From the NCBI RefSeq assembly GCF_000378465.1, contig NZ_KB899928.1, positions 1-64,000 on the forward strand: a stretch of DNA of 64,000 bases, read 5' to 3'. This DNA comes from Elioraea tepidiphila DSM 17972 (GTDB taxonomy: Bacteria > Pseudomonadota > Alphaproteobacteria > Acetobacterales > Acetobacteraceae). Each line of letters begins with the position of its first letter. The first letter of the stretch is position 1. The position numbers and the translations under genes were made by a program. The notes under the pieces were generated by a model, which saw only the letters and a program-made list of their open reading frames with translations, was not told the DNA's origin and did no database searches. Of the stretch, positions 39,462 to 48,643 are shown piece by piece.

Positions 39462-40898
39462 TCAGCCCCGCGCGATGTCCGGGCGATGCTGGGCCCAAGG
39501 CCGCGCAGCCTCCAGCAGCGCGCCAAGGCGCAGGATATCCGCCTCCGCGCCCCAGCGTCCGACGATCTGCACACCGGTCGGCAATCCGTCCGTGCCGAAG
39601 CCCGAGGGCAGCGAGAGCGCGGGGTGGCCCGTGAGGTTGAAGGGATACTGGTATGAGGTCCAACCCTGGCGCGTGATGCCACACTTCACGCCATCGACCT
39701 CGACCTCGTCGTTCGCCGCGTCGAAGTCGGCGGGCAGCGCGGTGCGCGAGGCGGTCGGGGTGACGAGCACGTCGTAGCGGTCGAGCAGGCCCTGGATCGC
39801 GCGGAACAGGCCGGCACGGGCAAACTGCGCCTCGCGGAACTGCGCAAGGCTGAACCGGCTGCCGCGCTCCATGAATGCGATTGTCACCGGGTCCATCCGG
39901 TCCCGCCACTCCGGCAGGTACTTCGCGCAGAACACGGCGAAATTGGCTTGGTAGAGCACCCGACCCTCGAACTCTATCCAGTCGATCCTCTCGGTCACCT
40001 CCTCGACGGCAGCACCCATCGCCTGCCAGGCATCGAGGGCGGCACGCGTGTTCGCTGCGACATCCGCCGCCACGCGCGGGTTGGCGCAGAGCGGGATGTA
40101 GCCGATCCGCACTGATGAGAGATCCGCGCTGACCAGCCCGGGCGAGAGGGGACGCGCCGTGAAGCCGAGGCTCCACGGATCCTTCGTACTCGCACCGGAC
40201 AGCACGATGTGCATCACCGCCGCGTCGCCGACTGCGCGCGCGAGTGGACCCGCGAACACGTTGTTGCCGAACGCGTCGCGCGCGGTGTCGTATGGCACCG
40301 CGCCGAGCGTGGCCTTGAGCCCGACCACGCCGCAGCACGACGCCGGGCCACGGATCGAGCCGGCACCGTCGGTGCCGAGCGCGAGCGGGCCGAGCCCGGC
40401 AGCGACTGCCGCCGCACCGCCGCCGCTCGACCCGCCCGAGGTGCGTGCGAGATTCCAAGGGTTGCGCGTCACGCCGAAGGACGGCCCGTCGGTCAGGCCC
40501 TTCACGCCGAACTCGGGGGTGGTGGTCTTGCCGAGAATGATCGCGCCGGCCGCGCGCAGGCGGGCGACGAGAACGTCGTCGGCCGTCGCCGGAGGGCTCG
40601 CGGCGAAGATCGCCGAGCCGTGAGTCGTGCGAACGCCGGCGACATCGACGAGATCCTTGATCGTGACCGGCACGCCGTGCAGTGGCCCGAGCGGCCTGCC
40701 CTGGATCACGGCCGCCTCGGCGCGGCGTGCCTCGACACGCGCGGATTCGGCGAGCACCGCGGTGAAGACATTGAGCCGCGGCTGGGCGCGCTCGATCGCC
40801 GTGAGAACGGCGTCGATGTATTCCACGGGCGAAAGCGTACGTGTCCGGATCATTGCCGCTGCGCGCAAGGCGGGCAGGAAGAGCAGGTCGTCGGGCAT
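39462..40898 (-). CDS. Amidase (amidase-signature family), copy 1
   Basis: A 478-residue amidase paralogous to the next gene. Triad motifs are VTIKDLVDVAGVRTTHGS (Lys), TSGGSSGGGAAAVAAG (cis-Ser) and DGAGSIRGPASCCG (nucleophile). The ATG at 40898 (MPDDLLFLPAL) is preferred to the upstream ATG at 40931, since the extra residues are unlike amidases. It is first of the pair and divergent from the binding-protein gene at 41087 (188-bp gap). Two amidases in tandem suggest an amide-bearing imported substrate that needs two different hydrolyses, or two related substrates. Confidence 0.9.
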   Translation of the reverse strand: MPDDLLFLPALRAAAMIRTRTLSPVEYIDAVLTAIERAQPRLNVFTAVLAESARVEARRAEAAVIQGRPLGPLHGVPVTIKDLVDVAGVRTTHGSAIFAASPPATADDVLVARLRAAGAIILGKTTTPEFGVKGLTDGPSFGVTRNPWNLARTSGGSSGGGAAAVAAGLGPLALGTDGAGSIRGPASCCGVVGLKATLGAVPYDTARDAFGNNVFAGPLARAVGDAAVMHIVLSGASTKDPWSLGFTARPLSPGLVSADLSSVRIGYIPLCANPRVAADVAANTRAALDAWQAMGAAVEEVTERIDWIEFEGRVLYQANFAVFCAKYLPEWRDRMDPVTIAFMERGSRFSLAQFREAQFARAGLFRAIQGLLDRYDVLVTPTASRTALPADFDAANDEVEVDGVKCGITRQGWTSYQYPFNLTGHPALSLPSGFGTDGLPTGVQIVGRWGAEADILRLGALLEAARPWAQHRPDIARG

Positions 40899-41086
40899 GA
40901 TGGCGAGGATCCTCAGAGGCGACGCGATCACGCAAGGCTAGGCGCGACCATACGGCACAGCAACCCGCGCACAGCTCGATCCTTGCGCGGAATTGCGCGC
41001 GGTCGCCTGGTTGCGGGACCGCGAGCGCACCGATAGTGTTGACGCCTGTGCGGCCCGGCCGCGCATCGACAGCGGGAGAAACGATC

Positions 41087-42664
41087 ATGAACGGACTTCG
41101 CGCGCGCCGTCGCGACGCGGTGCTTGGCGCCTCGGCGCTGGCCAGCTTCGGCATCATCCGCCCGCGCGAGGCCCGTGCCGCAACGGCCCTGAACCTCGTG
41201 CTGGAGTCGGAGGTCGTGATCCTGGACCCGCATGTGATCACCGCGGCGATCACGCGCACCTTCGGGCTGCATGTCTTCGACATGCTGTTCGCGATGAACG
41301 AGAGGGGTGAGATCAAGCCCCAGATGGTCGATGCCTGGGAGCAATCCTCCGACCGCCTTACCTGGACCTTCCGGCTGCGCGACGGGCTCAAGTTCCACGA
41401 CGGCGCGCCCGTCACCGCCGCCGACTGCGTCGCCTCGGTCCAGCGCTGGGCGCCGGGGGATCCGCTGGGGCGGATGCTGCTGGCCGCGACCGCCTCGATC
41501 GATGCGCGCGATGCGCGAAGCTTCACGCTGGCGCTGAAGGAGCCGTTCCCGTTGCTGCTTCAGGTTCTCGGCAAACCGAACGCGCCGCTGCCCGTGATCA
41601 TGCCCGAGCGGCTCGCGCGCACGCCGCGCAGCGAGCGTATCCGCGAGCCCATCGGCTCCGGCCCCTTCCGGTTCCGCGCCGATCTCTGGCGGCCCGGGAA
41701 CGTGATGGTGCTGGAGCGCAATCCCGACTACGTGCCGCGCGCCGAGCCGCCCGATTTCCTGGCAGGTGGCAAGGATGTGAAGGGCGATCAGCTCAATCTG
41801 CGCGTGATGCCGGACCAGACCACGGGTGCCAATGCGCTGATGGCCGGCGAGATCGACTACATGCAGTACCTGCCGTTCGACCTCATTCCGCTGCTTGAGC
41901 GGACGCGCGATGTGCGCCTGCTTGGGCTCGGCGGGCTGCATCAGTTCCAGGGCAATTTCCGTCTCAACCACGAGGCCCCACCCTTCAACGATCCTGCCGT
42001 GCGCCGGGTGCTTTGGAAGCTCGTGGATCAGCAGGCGATCCTGACCGCGATCGGGATCCCGCCGCAGTTCCAGGCACGTCAATGCGGCTCGTTCTGGATG
42101 TGTGACGCGCCGCTCTCGACGCTCGCCGGCGCCGAGATCGCGACGGTGGATGTCGAGGCGGCACGGCGCGAGCTCCAGGCCACGGGCTACAGCGGCGAGC
42201 CGGTGATCGTGCTGGAGGTCGCGGGTTCGATCAGCCAGACCGCGGCGATGGTGCTGATCCAGAACATGAAGCAGGCGGGCTTCACGGTGGATGAGCAGGT
42301 GATGGACTGGGGCACCGTGCTGGCCCGCCGGGTGCGCCGCGACGGCTGGTCGATGTTCGCGGTGTACTCCAACGGTACCGACATGATGTCACCGCTGACG
42401 CACTTCTATGTCGCCTCGACCTGCGGGGACTTCCCGGGCTGGTCGTGTGACGACCGGATCCCGCCCCTGCTTGCCGCGTTCGCCAAGGCCGAGACGACCG
42501 AGGAACGTCGGCGTCTGGCGGCCGAGATCCAGCGGCTTGCGTACGAGCTGACGCCCTCGCTGATGTGGGGGCAGTTCACGATCCCGGCGGGCTACCGCAC
42601 GCGGCTGCGGAACCTGATCCAGTCGTCCTACCCGATGTTCTGGCAGGTCGAACGCACCAGCTGA
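41087..42664 (+). CDS. ABC transporter substrate-binding protein family 5 (orphan)
   Basis: A 525-residue receptor, only distantly like the tandem trio. GGGAG lies nine bases before the ATG. The signal region RARRRDAVLGASALASFGII ends near ARAAT. Blocks TWTFRLRDGLKFHDGAPVTA, IGSGPFRFRADLW and VRRVLWKLVDQQAI are typical. It stands alone on the plus strand between two minus-strand operons, its stop only 7 bp from that of the convergent aminotransferase. It may feed the DppDFBC-like importer or a transporter elsewhere. Confidence 0.9.
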   Translation: MNGLRARRRDAVLGASALASFGIIRPREARAATALNLVLESEVVILDPHVITAAITRTFGLHVFDMLFAMNERGEIKPQMVDAWEQSSDRLTWTFRLRDGLKFHDGAPVTAADCVASVQRWAPGDPLGRMLLAATASIDARDARSFTLALKEPFPLLLQVLGKPNAPLPVIMPERLARTPRSERIREPIGSGPFRFRADLWRPGNVMVLERNPDYVPRAEPPDFLAGGKDVKGDQLNLRVMPDQTTGANALMAGEIDYMQYLPFDLIPLLERTRDVRLLGLGGLHQFQGNFRLNHEAPPFNDPAVRRVLWKLVDQQAILTAIGIPPQFQARQCGSFWMCDAPLSTLAGAEIATVDVEAARRELQATGYSGEPVIVLEVAGSISQTAAMVLIQNMKQAGFTVDEQVMDWGTVLARRVRRDGWSMFAVYSNGTDMMSPLTHFYVASTCGDFPGWSCDDRIPPLLAAFAKAETTEERRRLAAEIQRLAYELTPSLMWGQFTIPAGYRTRLRNLIQSSYPMFWQVERTS

Positions 42665-42671
42665 GGAGAAC

Positions 42672-43895
42672 CTATGGGGCAAGGCCGCGGATCGCACGGA
42701 ACCCGGCCTCCGCCGCCTCCAGCACCTGGTCGATATCCGCGTCGGTATGAGCGGCGCAGAGGAACATGTTGTGTCTGGGGTGCAGGAAGGCGCCGGCGTT
42801 CAGCGCCGCACGGCAGAATGCCGAGCCGATGCGGAAACCCTCGTCATCATCGAACAGGAACAGCGGCATCTGCACAGGCCCGCTCTGACGGAGGCCCACG
42901 CCGTGGGTGCGTGCAAGGGCATCAAGACCATCGCGCAATCTCCGGCCGAGCCGCTCCATGTGCCCAATCGCATCGAGTTCGTCGAGCCGGTCGAGGGTCG
43001 CGACGGCGGCGGCCATCGGGACCGCGGCACACCAGAACGAGCCGGTGACGAAGATGCGAGACGCGGCATCGCGCCAGCGATCGCTTCCCGTTACGGCGGC
43101 GAGCGCATGTCCGTTCGCGATCGCCTTGCTCCAGGCCGCGAGATCGGGACGGACCCCAACGATCTCCCAAGTGCCGCCCCGGTGCAGCCGAAAGCCGGCG
43201 CGGACGTCGTCGACGATCAGGGCAGCCCCGCGCGCGTCGCACACCGCACGCACGGCGCGGGCGAAGGCCGGATCGGGCAGTTCCTGATCGACCACGTTGT
43301 CGTGGCGGAAGCCCGTCACGATCACGGCGGCGAGATCGTCGCCGGCGCGCTCCGCGGCGACGTGGAGACTCGCGATATCGTTGTAGGCGAAATGGATCTG
43401 GTGCGCGCGGTCGGCCTCGGTGGTGCCTGCGGGCACGGGCGTGCACCAGGGCGCCGCTCCGTGATACGAGCCGCGTGCGATCAGGATGGTGCGCCGCCCG
43501 GTATCCGCGCGCGCGATCATCACGCAGGCCGTGGTCGCATCCGTGCCGTTCTTCTGGAACATCGCCCAGTCGGCATGCGGCGCGCGTGCCACCAGGCGCT
43601 CGGCAAGCTCCACCATGACTGGCGCAGGACCATTCAGGCAGTCGCCGAGTGCGGCCTGTCGCGATACCGCCTCGTCCACCGCCGGGTCGTGATGGCCGAG
43701 TACGACCGGCCCCCAACTGCACATCAGGTCGACATACTCGCGACCATCCGCGTCCCAGATCCGTCCGCCTTGTGCGCGCGCGAAGAACTGCGGATAGCCC
43801 GCAGGAAGGCGCGCGGCGTGCAGATGGCCCCACATGCCGCTGGGTACCACGCGCGCAGCGCGTGCGCGCAGCAGTGCGTCCGTGCCCGGGCTCAT
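42672..43895 (-). CDS. Class III PLP aminotransferase (glutamate-1-semialdehyde aminomutase-like)
   Basis: A 407-residue fold-type I PLP enzyme. DADGREYVDLMCSWGPVVLGH is the class III opening, FQKNGTDATTACVMIAR the phosphate-binding region, IVDDVRAGFR contains the Asp that pairs with the cofactor nitrogen, and AWSKAIANGHALAAVTG holds the Schiff-base Lys. It is last in the nine-gene operon, overlapping the E1 gene by 4 bp. Usual reactions are transamination of omega-amines or 1,2-aminomutation. Here it could handle an amine freed by the DMFase-like enzyme. It is not the haem-pathway enzyme by context. Confidence 0.88.
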   Translation of the reverse strand: MSPGTDALLRARAARVVPSGMWGHLHAARLPAGYPQFFARAQGGRIWDADGREYVDLMCSWGPVVLGHHDPAVDEAVSRQAALGDCLNGPAPVMVELAERLVARAPHADWAMFQKNGTDATTACVMIARADTGRRTILIARGSYHGAAPWCTPVPAGTTEADRAHQIHFAYNDIASLHVAAERAGDDLAAVIVTGFRHDNVVDQELPDPAFARAVRAVCDARGAALIVDDVRAGFRLHRGGTWEIVGVRPDLAAWSKAIANGHALAAVTGSDRWRDAASRIFVTGSFWCAAVPMAAAVATLDRLDELDAIGHMERLGRRLRDGLDALARTHGVGLRQSGPVQMPLFLFDDDEGFRIGSAFCRAALNAGAFLHPRHNMFLCAAHTDADIDQVLEAAEAGFRAIRGLAP

Positions 43896-46042
43896 GGGCA
43901 GAGCCTGGCCAGCGCGGCTGAGACCTTGGCCGTGTCACCGAGAGCGGCGAGATTCAGCGGGCGGGAGACCACCGGCGCGGACTCACTGCCGGCGACCCGG
44001 ACGATCTCGGCATCCAGCCAGTCGAGGTAGCGCTCCTGGATCTCGGCGGCCCAGCGCGCACCGTGACTGCCGCCGCGCGCTGCCTGCTCGGCGATCAGCA
44101 CGCGGTTGGTGCGCCGGATGCTCTCGCCGATCGCATCCCAGTCGAGCCCGAGGGGATCGAGCGTGCGAAGGTCGAGGATATCCGCATCGATGGCGGTGGT
44201 GCTGGCGGCGGCAAGACACTCGCCGACCATGGCGCCATAGGTCAGCACGGTGCACGCATGGCCGCGGCGCACGCGGCGCGCTGCACCGAACGGAACGTAC
44301 CAGTCGGGTGGTCCATCGGGAACAAGCCCCGTCTCCTGGAACAGCGCCTGGTGCTCCAGAACGAGCACGGGATCGTCGCAGGCCAGTGCCGTGTTCATCA
44401 GCCCGACATAGTCGTAGGGCGTCGCCGGAGCGACGATGCGCCAGGCCGGGAACGCGGCGAACAGCCCGGATGGGTCGCCCGAGTGCTGCGACCCATAGCC
44501 GGTGTGCGACGAGATGCGCGCGCGCACCACCAGCGGGATGCGGACATTGCCGCCGAACATGTGGCCGAACTTGGCGATCTGGTGGAACAGCTGGTCGGCG
44601 GCGACGATCGCGAAATCGGCAAACATGTACTCGACGACCGGGCGCAGACCGGTGAGCGCCGCACCCAGGGCCATGCCGGTGAAGGCGTTCTCGCAGATGG
44701 GTGTGGCGAAGACACGATCGGGGAAGCGTTCGGGAATCCCGCGTGTCGCCCCTGCGACCCCACCCCGCAGGCGATGGATGTCCTCGCCGATCAGCACGAT
44801 CGTCGGATCGCGCTCCATCGCGCGCAGCATCGTTGCCGAGACCACATCGATATATTTCGCCTCGACCTTGGGTTCGGCCGATGCCGTGGCGGGGAGCCGC
44901 GGAGGATCGTTGCGGATGCCATGATCCACGGTCTCGGGGGCGGGCAGCAGACCGACGCGAATCCGCCGCGCGTTCGCGCCCGGTTGAACCTCGGTCAGCG
45001 CGTCCGCCGCAGCCGCCACCGCCTCCGCCGCGCGTCGTTCGAGCGATGCGAGGCCGACCTCGTCCAGCACGCCCATCGCGCGCAGCCGCCGCGGCATGGT
45101 CAACAGCGGATCACGCTCGCGCCACGCTGCCTCTTCCTCCTTGCTGCGATAGCCGAGCGCGCTGCCCGCAAGCGGGCCGGACTGGTGCAGGAAGCGATAG
45201 CACTCCGCTTCGATCAGCACCGGACCACCTTCGCTGCGAATGCGTTCGACAGCCCATCCCATCGCGCAGCGCACCGCGATCACGTCCATGCCGTCGCACA
45301 CCAATGCCGGCACGCCGAGCATCGGTCCACGCGACGAAAGCCGCGTCTCGCGCGTCTGCTCGTTCACATGGGTCGAGACGGCATAGAGGTTGTTCTCGAG
45401 AAAAAACACCACCGGCAGGGTGTAGAGTGCGGCGAGGTTGATCGCCTCGTAGACCGGCCCCGCCATCAGCGTGCCGTCGCCGAAGAACGCGACCGAGATG
45501 CCGTCGCGGCCAAGCACCTTGTCGGCGAGTGCGTAGCCGACCGCATGCGGCACATTGGCGCCGATGATCGCCGAGGAGCCGACGATACCAGCCTCGGCCC
45601 AGCGCATGTGCATTGAGCCGCCGCGGCCGCCGCAGAACCCGTCGGTCAGCCCCATGATCTCCGCCATGGCGCGACGCACCGCAACACTGGCTTGGCCGGG
45701 AAAAGGATCGCGGCGCGGATCATAGTCCTCCGGGACGGCAGCGTTCAGAAGCTTGGCGAGAATCTGATGATGTGCGCGATGCGTGCCGTTGATGCCGTCG
45801 CTCGGTGCGAGCCACGACATGGCACCCACCGCGCCGGCCTCCTGTCCGATCGAGGCGTGGGCCGGGCCGTGGATCAGCCCTTCGCCGTGCAGTGTCAGGA
45901 TACGCTCCTCGAAGCGGCGGATCAGCAGGAGTTGTTCCATCCAGCGGGCGAGATCGGCAGGTGATTCCCGCGCCCAATCATCGTCGGTCACCGCGAGCCG
46001 CAGCCATGGCACATCGGTCGTGATGGTCTGGAGACGGCTCAT
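43892..46042 (-). CDS. Fused alpha/beta thiamine-diphosphate E1 component (2-oxoacid/acetoin dehydrogenase type)
   Basis: A 716-residue protein joining both E1 subunits. Residues 1-330 form the alpha part: HRAHHQILAKLL, GGRGGSMHM, and the thiamine motif starting GDGTLMAG and ending ENN. About 390 onward is the beta part: IGEDIHRLRGGVAGATRGIPERF, TPICENAFTGMALGAALTG and EYMFADFAI. Such enzymes decarboxylate a 2-oxoacid or cleave acetoin and pass the acyl group to a lipoyl E2. No E2 or E3 lies in the operon, so it must use distant partners or another acceptor. It overlaps both neighbours by 4 bp. Confidence 0.9.
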   Translation of the reverse strand: MSRLQTITTDVPWLRLAVTDDDWARESPADLARWMEQLLLIRRFEERILTLHGEGLIHGPAHASIGQEAGAVGAMSWLAPSDGINGTHRAHHQILAKLLNAAVPEDYDPRRDPFPGQASVAVRRAMAEIMGLTDGFCGGRGGSMHMRWAEAGIVGSSAIIGANVPHAVGYALADKVLGRDGISVAFFGDGTLMAGPVYEAINLAALYTLPVVFFLENNLYAVSTHVNEQTRETRLSSRGPMLGVPALVCDGMDVIAVRCAMGWAVERIRSEGGPVLIEAECYRFLHQSGPLAGSALGYRSKEEEAAWRERDPLLTMPRRLRAMGVLDEVGLASLERRAAEAVAAAADALTEVQPGANARRIRVGLLPAPETVDHGIRNDPPRLPATASAEPKVEAKYIDVVSATMLRAMERDPTIVLIGEDIHRLRGGVAGATRGIPERFPDRVFATPICENAFTGMALGAALTGLRPVVEYMFADFAIVAADQLFHQIAKFGHMFGGNVRIPLVVRARISSHTGYGSQHSGDPSGLFAAFPAWRIVAPATPYDYVGLMNTALACDDPVLVLEHQALFQETGLVPDGPPDWYVPFGAARRVRRGHACTVLTYGAMVGECLAAASTTAIDADILDLRTLDPLGLDWDAIGESIRRTNRVLIAEQAARGGSHGARWAAEIQERYLDWLDAEIVRVAGSESAPVVSRPLNLAALGDTAKVSAALARLCP

Positions 46043-48288
46043 GCGCGATCCTCGAAACCCTTGAACGGCGCGGGATCGAGGAAGCGGCGCAGAACGTTGC
46101 CCGTGATGCGCGCGACGTTGTTGGCGCCGCCGTTGTGCGGCAATGCGGACACCCAGGCGATCGATCCGGTCGTGAACACGGCCCCGCCCTTGGCCGTAGG
46201 GAAGAACGTCATGTCGGCGCGCACGCGCGCGTTCTGGTCGCCGGTGAAGCCGCGATGCAGCGTGCGCAGTTCCTCCGGCGCCGGAATGCCGCCATAGCCA
46301 AGCCGATCGCAGGTCGCGAGCAGCATCAGGGCGGGCGGCGAGCCGAGTGTCGCATCGGCGCGATCCACCTCGATCCCGGCCGCGCCGCCGCCACGCAGGC
46401 CGAAATCACCGATCCGCTCCTCGGCACCGACGCCCTCGAAGATGAACGCCACGCGCGGATCGAAGGAGTCCGGCAGGCGATGGTACCAGCCGGAGCGATC
46501 GAACACCTGCGCATCGAAGCCGACCCCGACCAGCCGCTGCGGCGCGCGGCCGTTCGCGCGCCAGAGCCCGGAGGGCTCGCCCGTGAAGGCGAGGCAGCCT
46601 TCGCCGGGCTCCCCCTCCCAGGTCCGCAGGCCGACCGCGCCGCGGCGGATCTCGATCGTGTGCGGTCGCGTCGGGTGGAATGCGATGCGCCAGTAGAACC
46701 CGTTGCCGCCAAGATACATGTGCCGCCCGCCGCCGCGCTGATAGGCGTCGAAGGCATCCAGCATCTCCTTGGAGACATATTCCGGATGGGAGGCGGTGAT
46801 GACGCAGCGATACGGCGCGAGCGCAGAGAGGCCCTGGCGATGGATGTCCTCGTCGGTGACCACATCGAAGCCGATGCCCTCGGTCTCCAGCCAGTCGAGC
46901 AGCAACGAGTCGGCGCCGTAATTGAACACGTTGCCGCGCGGACGCATGTTCAGGATCGGGCGTGCGGCCGTGCTGGTGCACCAGCCTGAGCCGTCCGCGT
47001 GGGTATCGTAGGTCGAGAGGCCGAGCTCGCGATGCGCCTGAAGATAGACATCGTCCCGCGACAGCACGATCAGCCCCTCCAGCATCGCCTCGGCATGCAC
47101 CTGGTCGAGCCGCAGAGCACTGTTGGCGTAGGCGAGATAGGTGGCGGTCGAGGCCACCACGGCGAGCGGTTCGCGGTGGCCATCGCGTGCGGGGCGGATG
47201 AAGAACGGCACGTGGCTTTCGACCCGCTCGCCACGATGTTCGGCGGTGAGCTCCAGGCTGTAGTAGCCGGAGCGCCACACCGTCGGGATCGTGAGCGTCA
47301 GATCAGGCGTCCAGCCGCAGTCGGCCATGTCGTCGGCATGGAAGTGGATCGCGCCATACAGCCACGGTGCCTCGCGCCAGGACTGGGTGCGCCCGTCCCA
47401 GTTCGCTCCGGTCATGGCGCGCGCCGGCAACTGATGCAGTGTGGCGTGCTGGCGGCGCGGTCCGACGTCTTCTGCCACGTCGGTCGGAATGCCGCGGGAG
47501 AAGTCCCAGGCGGCGAGCAGGTCCGGATCGCCGGGGGCTGGAACGACAGCCTCGACCAGCGCGCGCAGGGGCGCCTCGTCGAGGGCGACGGCGTGCAGGC
47601 GCGGCCGGTCGAGCTTGCCGTCGAGATGGCGGTCCGTCGGCGGAGAGTCTCTGCCGGTCGATGTGGCCGCCAGCAGCAGTGGCGCGGACGGCGTGTCCGG
47701 CAGGCGCGCCGGTCCGGAAGCGGTGATGGTCTCGCTCCGATCGCGTCCCGCCTGCGGATCGAGGCTGCGCTGGATCAGCGTGAGCGTGGCGGAAGCGCCG
47801 TCGAGTACCGCGCCCACGAACACCCACTCGCGTTCGAGCAGGGGGCGCGAGGCGGTCACGATCCAGCGGCGCGCGCCATCGGCGACCTCGAAGCACAGCC
47901 GACCCTGTCCATCGAGGCCGAAGCGCCAGCCCGCCGCGCCGGACCAGCGCGACAGGATCGTCTGTTCGCCGCTTCCCGGCGTGGTCGGCCAGAGGAAGAC
48001 GCCGACCGACAGTGAGGCGAGACCGTCGAGCCCTTGGGGATCGGCGACGATCCCGAACGAGCCCGGATGGATCGGTTGGTGTCGCAGCGGCACCGTTCCG
48101 TCGATCGCACTGCCAGGCGCGGCGACGCGGATGCCGGGGCCCGCCGGATCCGGATCCGCGCAGCGGACGCGCACGATCCGCGCCTCCGCCCGGCCGAGCA
48201 CCGCACTCGACAGGCGGAACGCGATCTCCTCACCCGGTGAGACGATCAGTGGCGTGGCATAGCCGAGCACGGCGTTGGTGTCGGTCAT
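46039..48288 (-). CDS. dmfA2: N,N-dimethylformamidase-like amidohydrolase, large subunit
   Basis: A 749-residue protein matching the beta (large) subunit of N,N-dimethylformamidase, an iron enzyme that hydrolyses the C-N bond of small N-alkylamides. A LamG-like sandwich lies around residues 90-190 (LSVGVFLWPT, GWRFGLDGQGRLCFEVADG), followed by the catalytic part with TATYLAYANS, STYDTHADGSGW, TASHPEYVSKEMLDAFDAY and GGNGFYWR, where the family's Tyr/Glu iron ligands fall (individual ligands not assigned). No signal peptide. It lies 12 bp after a gene matching the small subunit, the same order as in known dmfA1A2, and overlaps the E1 gene by 4 bp. The natural substrate may differ from DMF. Confidence 0.87.
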   Translation of the reverse strand: MTDTNAVLGYATPLIVSPGEEIAFRLSSAVLGRAEARIVRVRCADPDPAGPGIRVAAPGSAIDGTVPLRHQPIHPGSFGIVADPQGLDGLASLSVGVFLWPTTPGSGEQTILSRWSGAAGWRFGLDGQGRLCFEVADGARRWIVTASRPLLEREWVFVGAVLDGASATLTLIQRSLDPQAGRDRSETITASGPARLPDTPSAPLLLAATSTGRDSPPTDRHLDGKLDRPRLHAVALDEAPLRALVEAVVPAPGDPDLLAAWDFSRGIPTDVAEDVGPRRQHATLHQLPARAMTGANWDGRTQSWREAPWLYGAIHFHADDMADCGWTPDLTLTIPTVWRSGYYSLELTAEHRGERVESHVPFFIRPARDGHREPLAVVASTATYLAYANSALRLDQVHAEAMLEGLIVLSRDDVYLQAHRELGLSTYDTHADGSGWCTSTAARPILNMRPRGNVFNYGADSLLLDWLETEGIGFDVVTDEDIHRQGLSALAPYRCVITASHPEYVSKEMLDAFDAYQRGGGRHMYLGGNGFYWRIAFHPTRPHTIEIRRGAVGLRTWEGEPGEGCLAFTGEPSGLWRANGRAPQRLVGVGFDAQVFDRSGWYHRLPDSFDPRVAFIFEGVGAEERIGDFGLRGGGAAGIEVDRADATLGSPPALMLLATCDRLGYGGIPAPEELRTLHRGFTGDQNARVRADMTFFPTAKGGAVFTTGSIAWVSALPHNGGANNVARITGNVLRRFLDPAPFKGFEDRA

Positions 48289-48300
48289 CGGTCCAGATCG

Positions 48301-48639
48301 TCAGGCCAGGTCGTCGGGCAGGTCGTCACCCGTCAGCTCGCGCCAGCGCAGCCGGAACACGTGCCACTCCGCCTCGGCGAGGTCGGTGAAGACCCGGTTG
48401 GGAAAGGTCTCGATCGGCGTGCCGCGCGTCGGCGGGATGCGCGCGAGCATCCAGCGCCGTCCGGGCTCGAGTGCGACCAGGACGTAGCGCCCGCCAGGCG
48501 CGCTCCAGCGCATGCGGTGAAGCACGCGCTGGAGCTCGTCGCTGTGCGGACCCTTGGGCGCGGCGCGGAACTCGCGCGCAAGATTGATCCGCGAGGGATC
48601 GATCTTGTAATGCGCGGCCTGAGGATCGTTGACGAGCAT
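48301..48639 (-). CDS. dmfA1: N,N-dimethylformamidase-like amidohydrolase, small subunit
   Basis: A 112-residue protein encoded directly before the large subunit. Its C-terminal half (DELQRVLHRMR, GGRYVLVALEPGRRWMLARI, FPNRVFTDLAEAEWHVFRLRW) follows the pattern of the small alpha subunit of N,N-dimethylformamidase, which is about 130 residues as I recall. The N-terminal part is shorter than in that enzyme. The subunit is structural in the family, packing on the large subunit. It starts 4 bp after the binding-protein stop. Identification rests on position plus motif pattern. Confidence 0.75.
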   Translation of the reverse strand: MLVNDPQAAHYKIDPSRINLAREFRAAPKGPHSDELQRVLHRMRWSAPGGRYVLVALEPGRRWMLARIPPTRGTPIETFPNRVFTDLAEAEWHVFRLRWRELTGDDLPDDLA

Positions 48640-48643
48640 GGCC

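Noticed and set aside
38926-41526. 866-residue minus-strand frame
   Set aside because: It spans the amidase genes in another frame and lacks the amidase motifs found in the accepted frame.
42672-43895. HemL glutamate-1-semialdehyde aminomutase
   Set aside because: The class III fold is shared, but the gene is the last cistron of a catabolic operon and other haem genes are absent.
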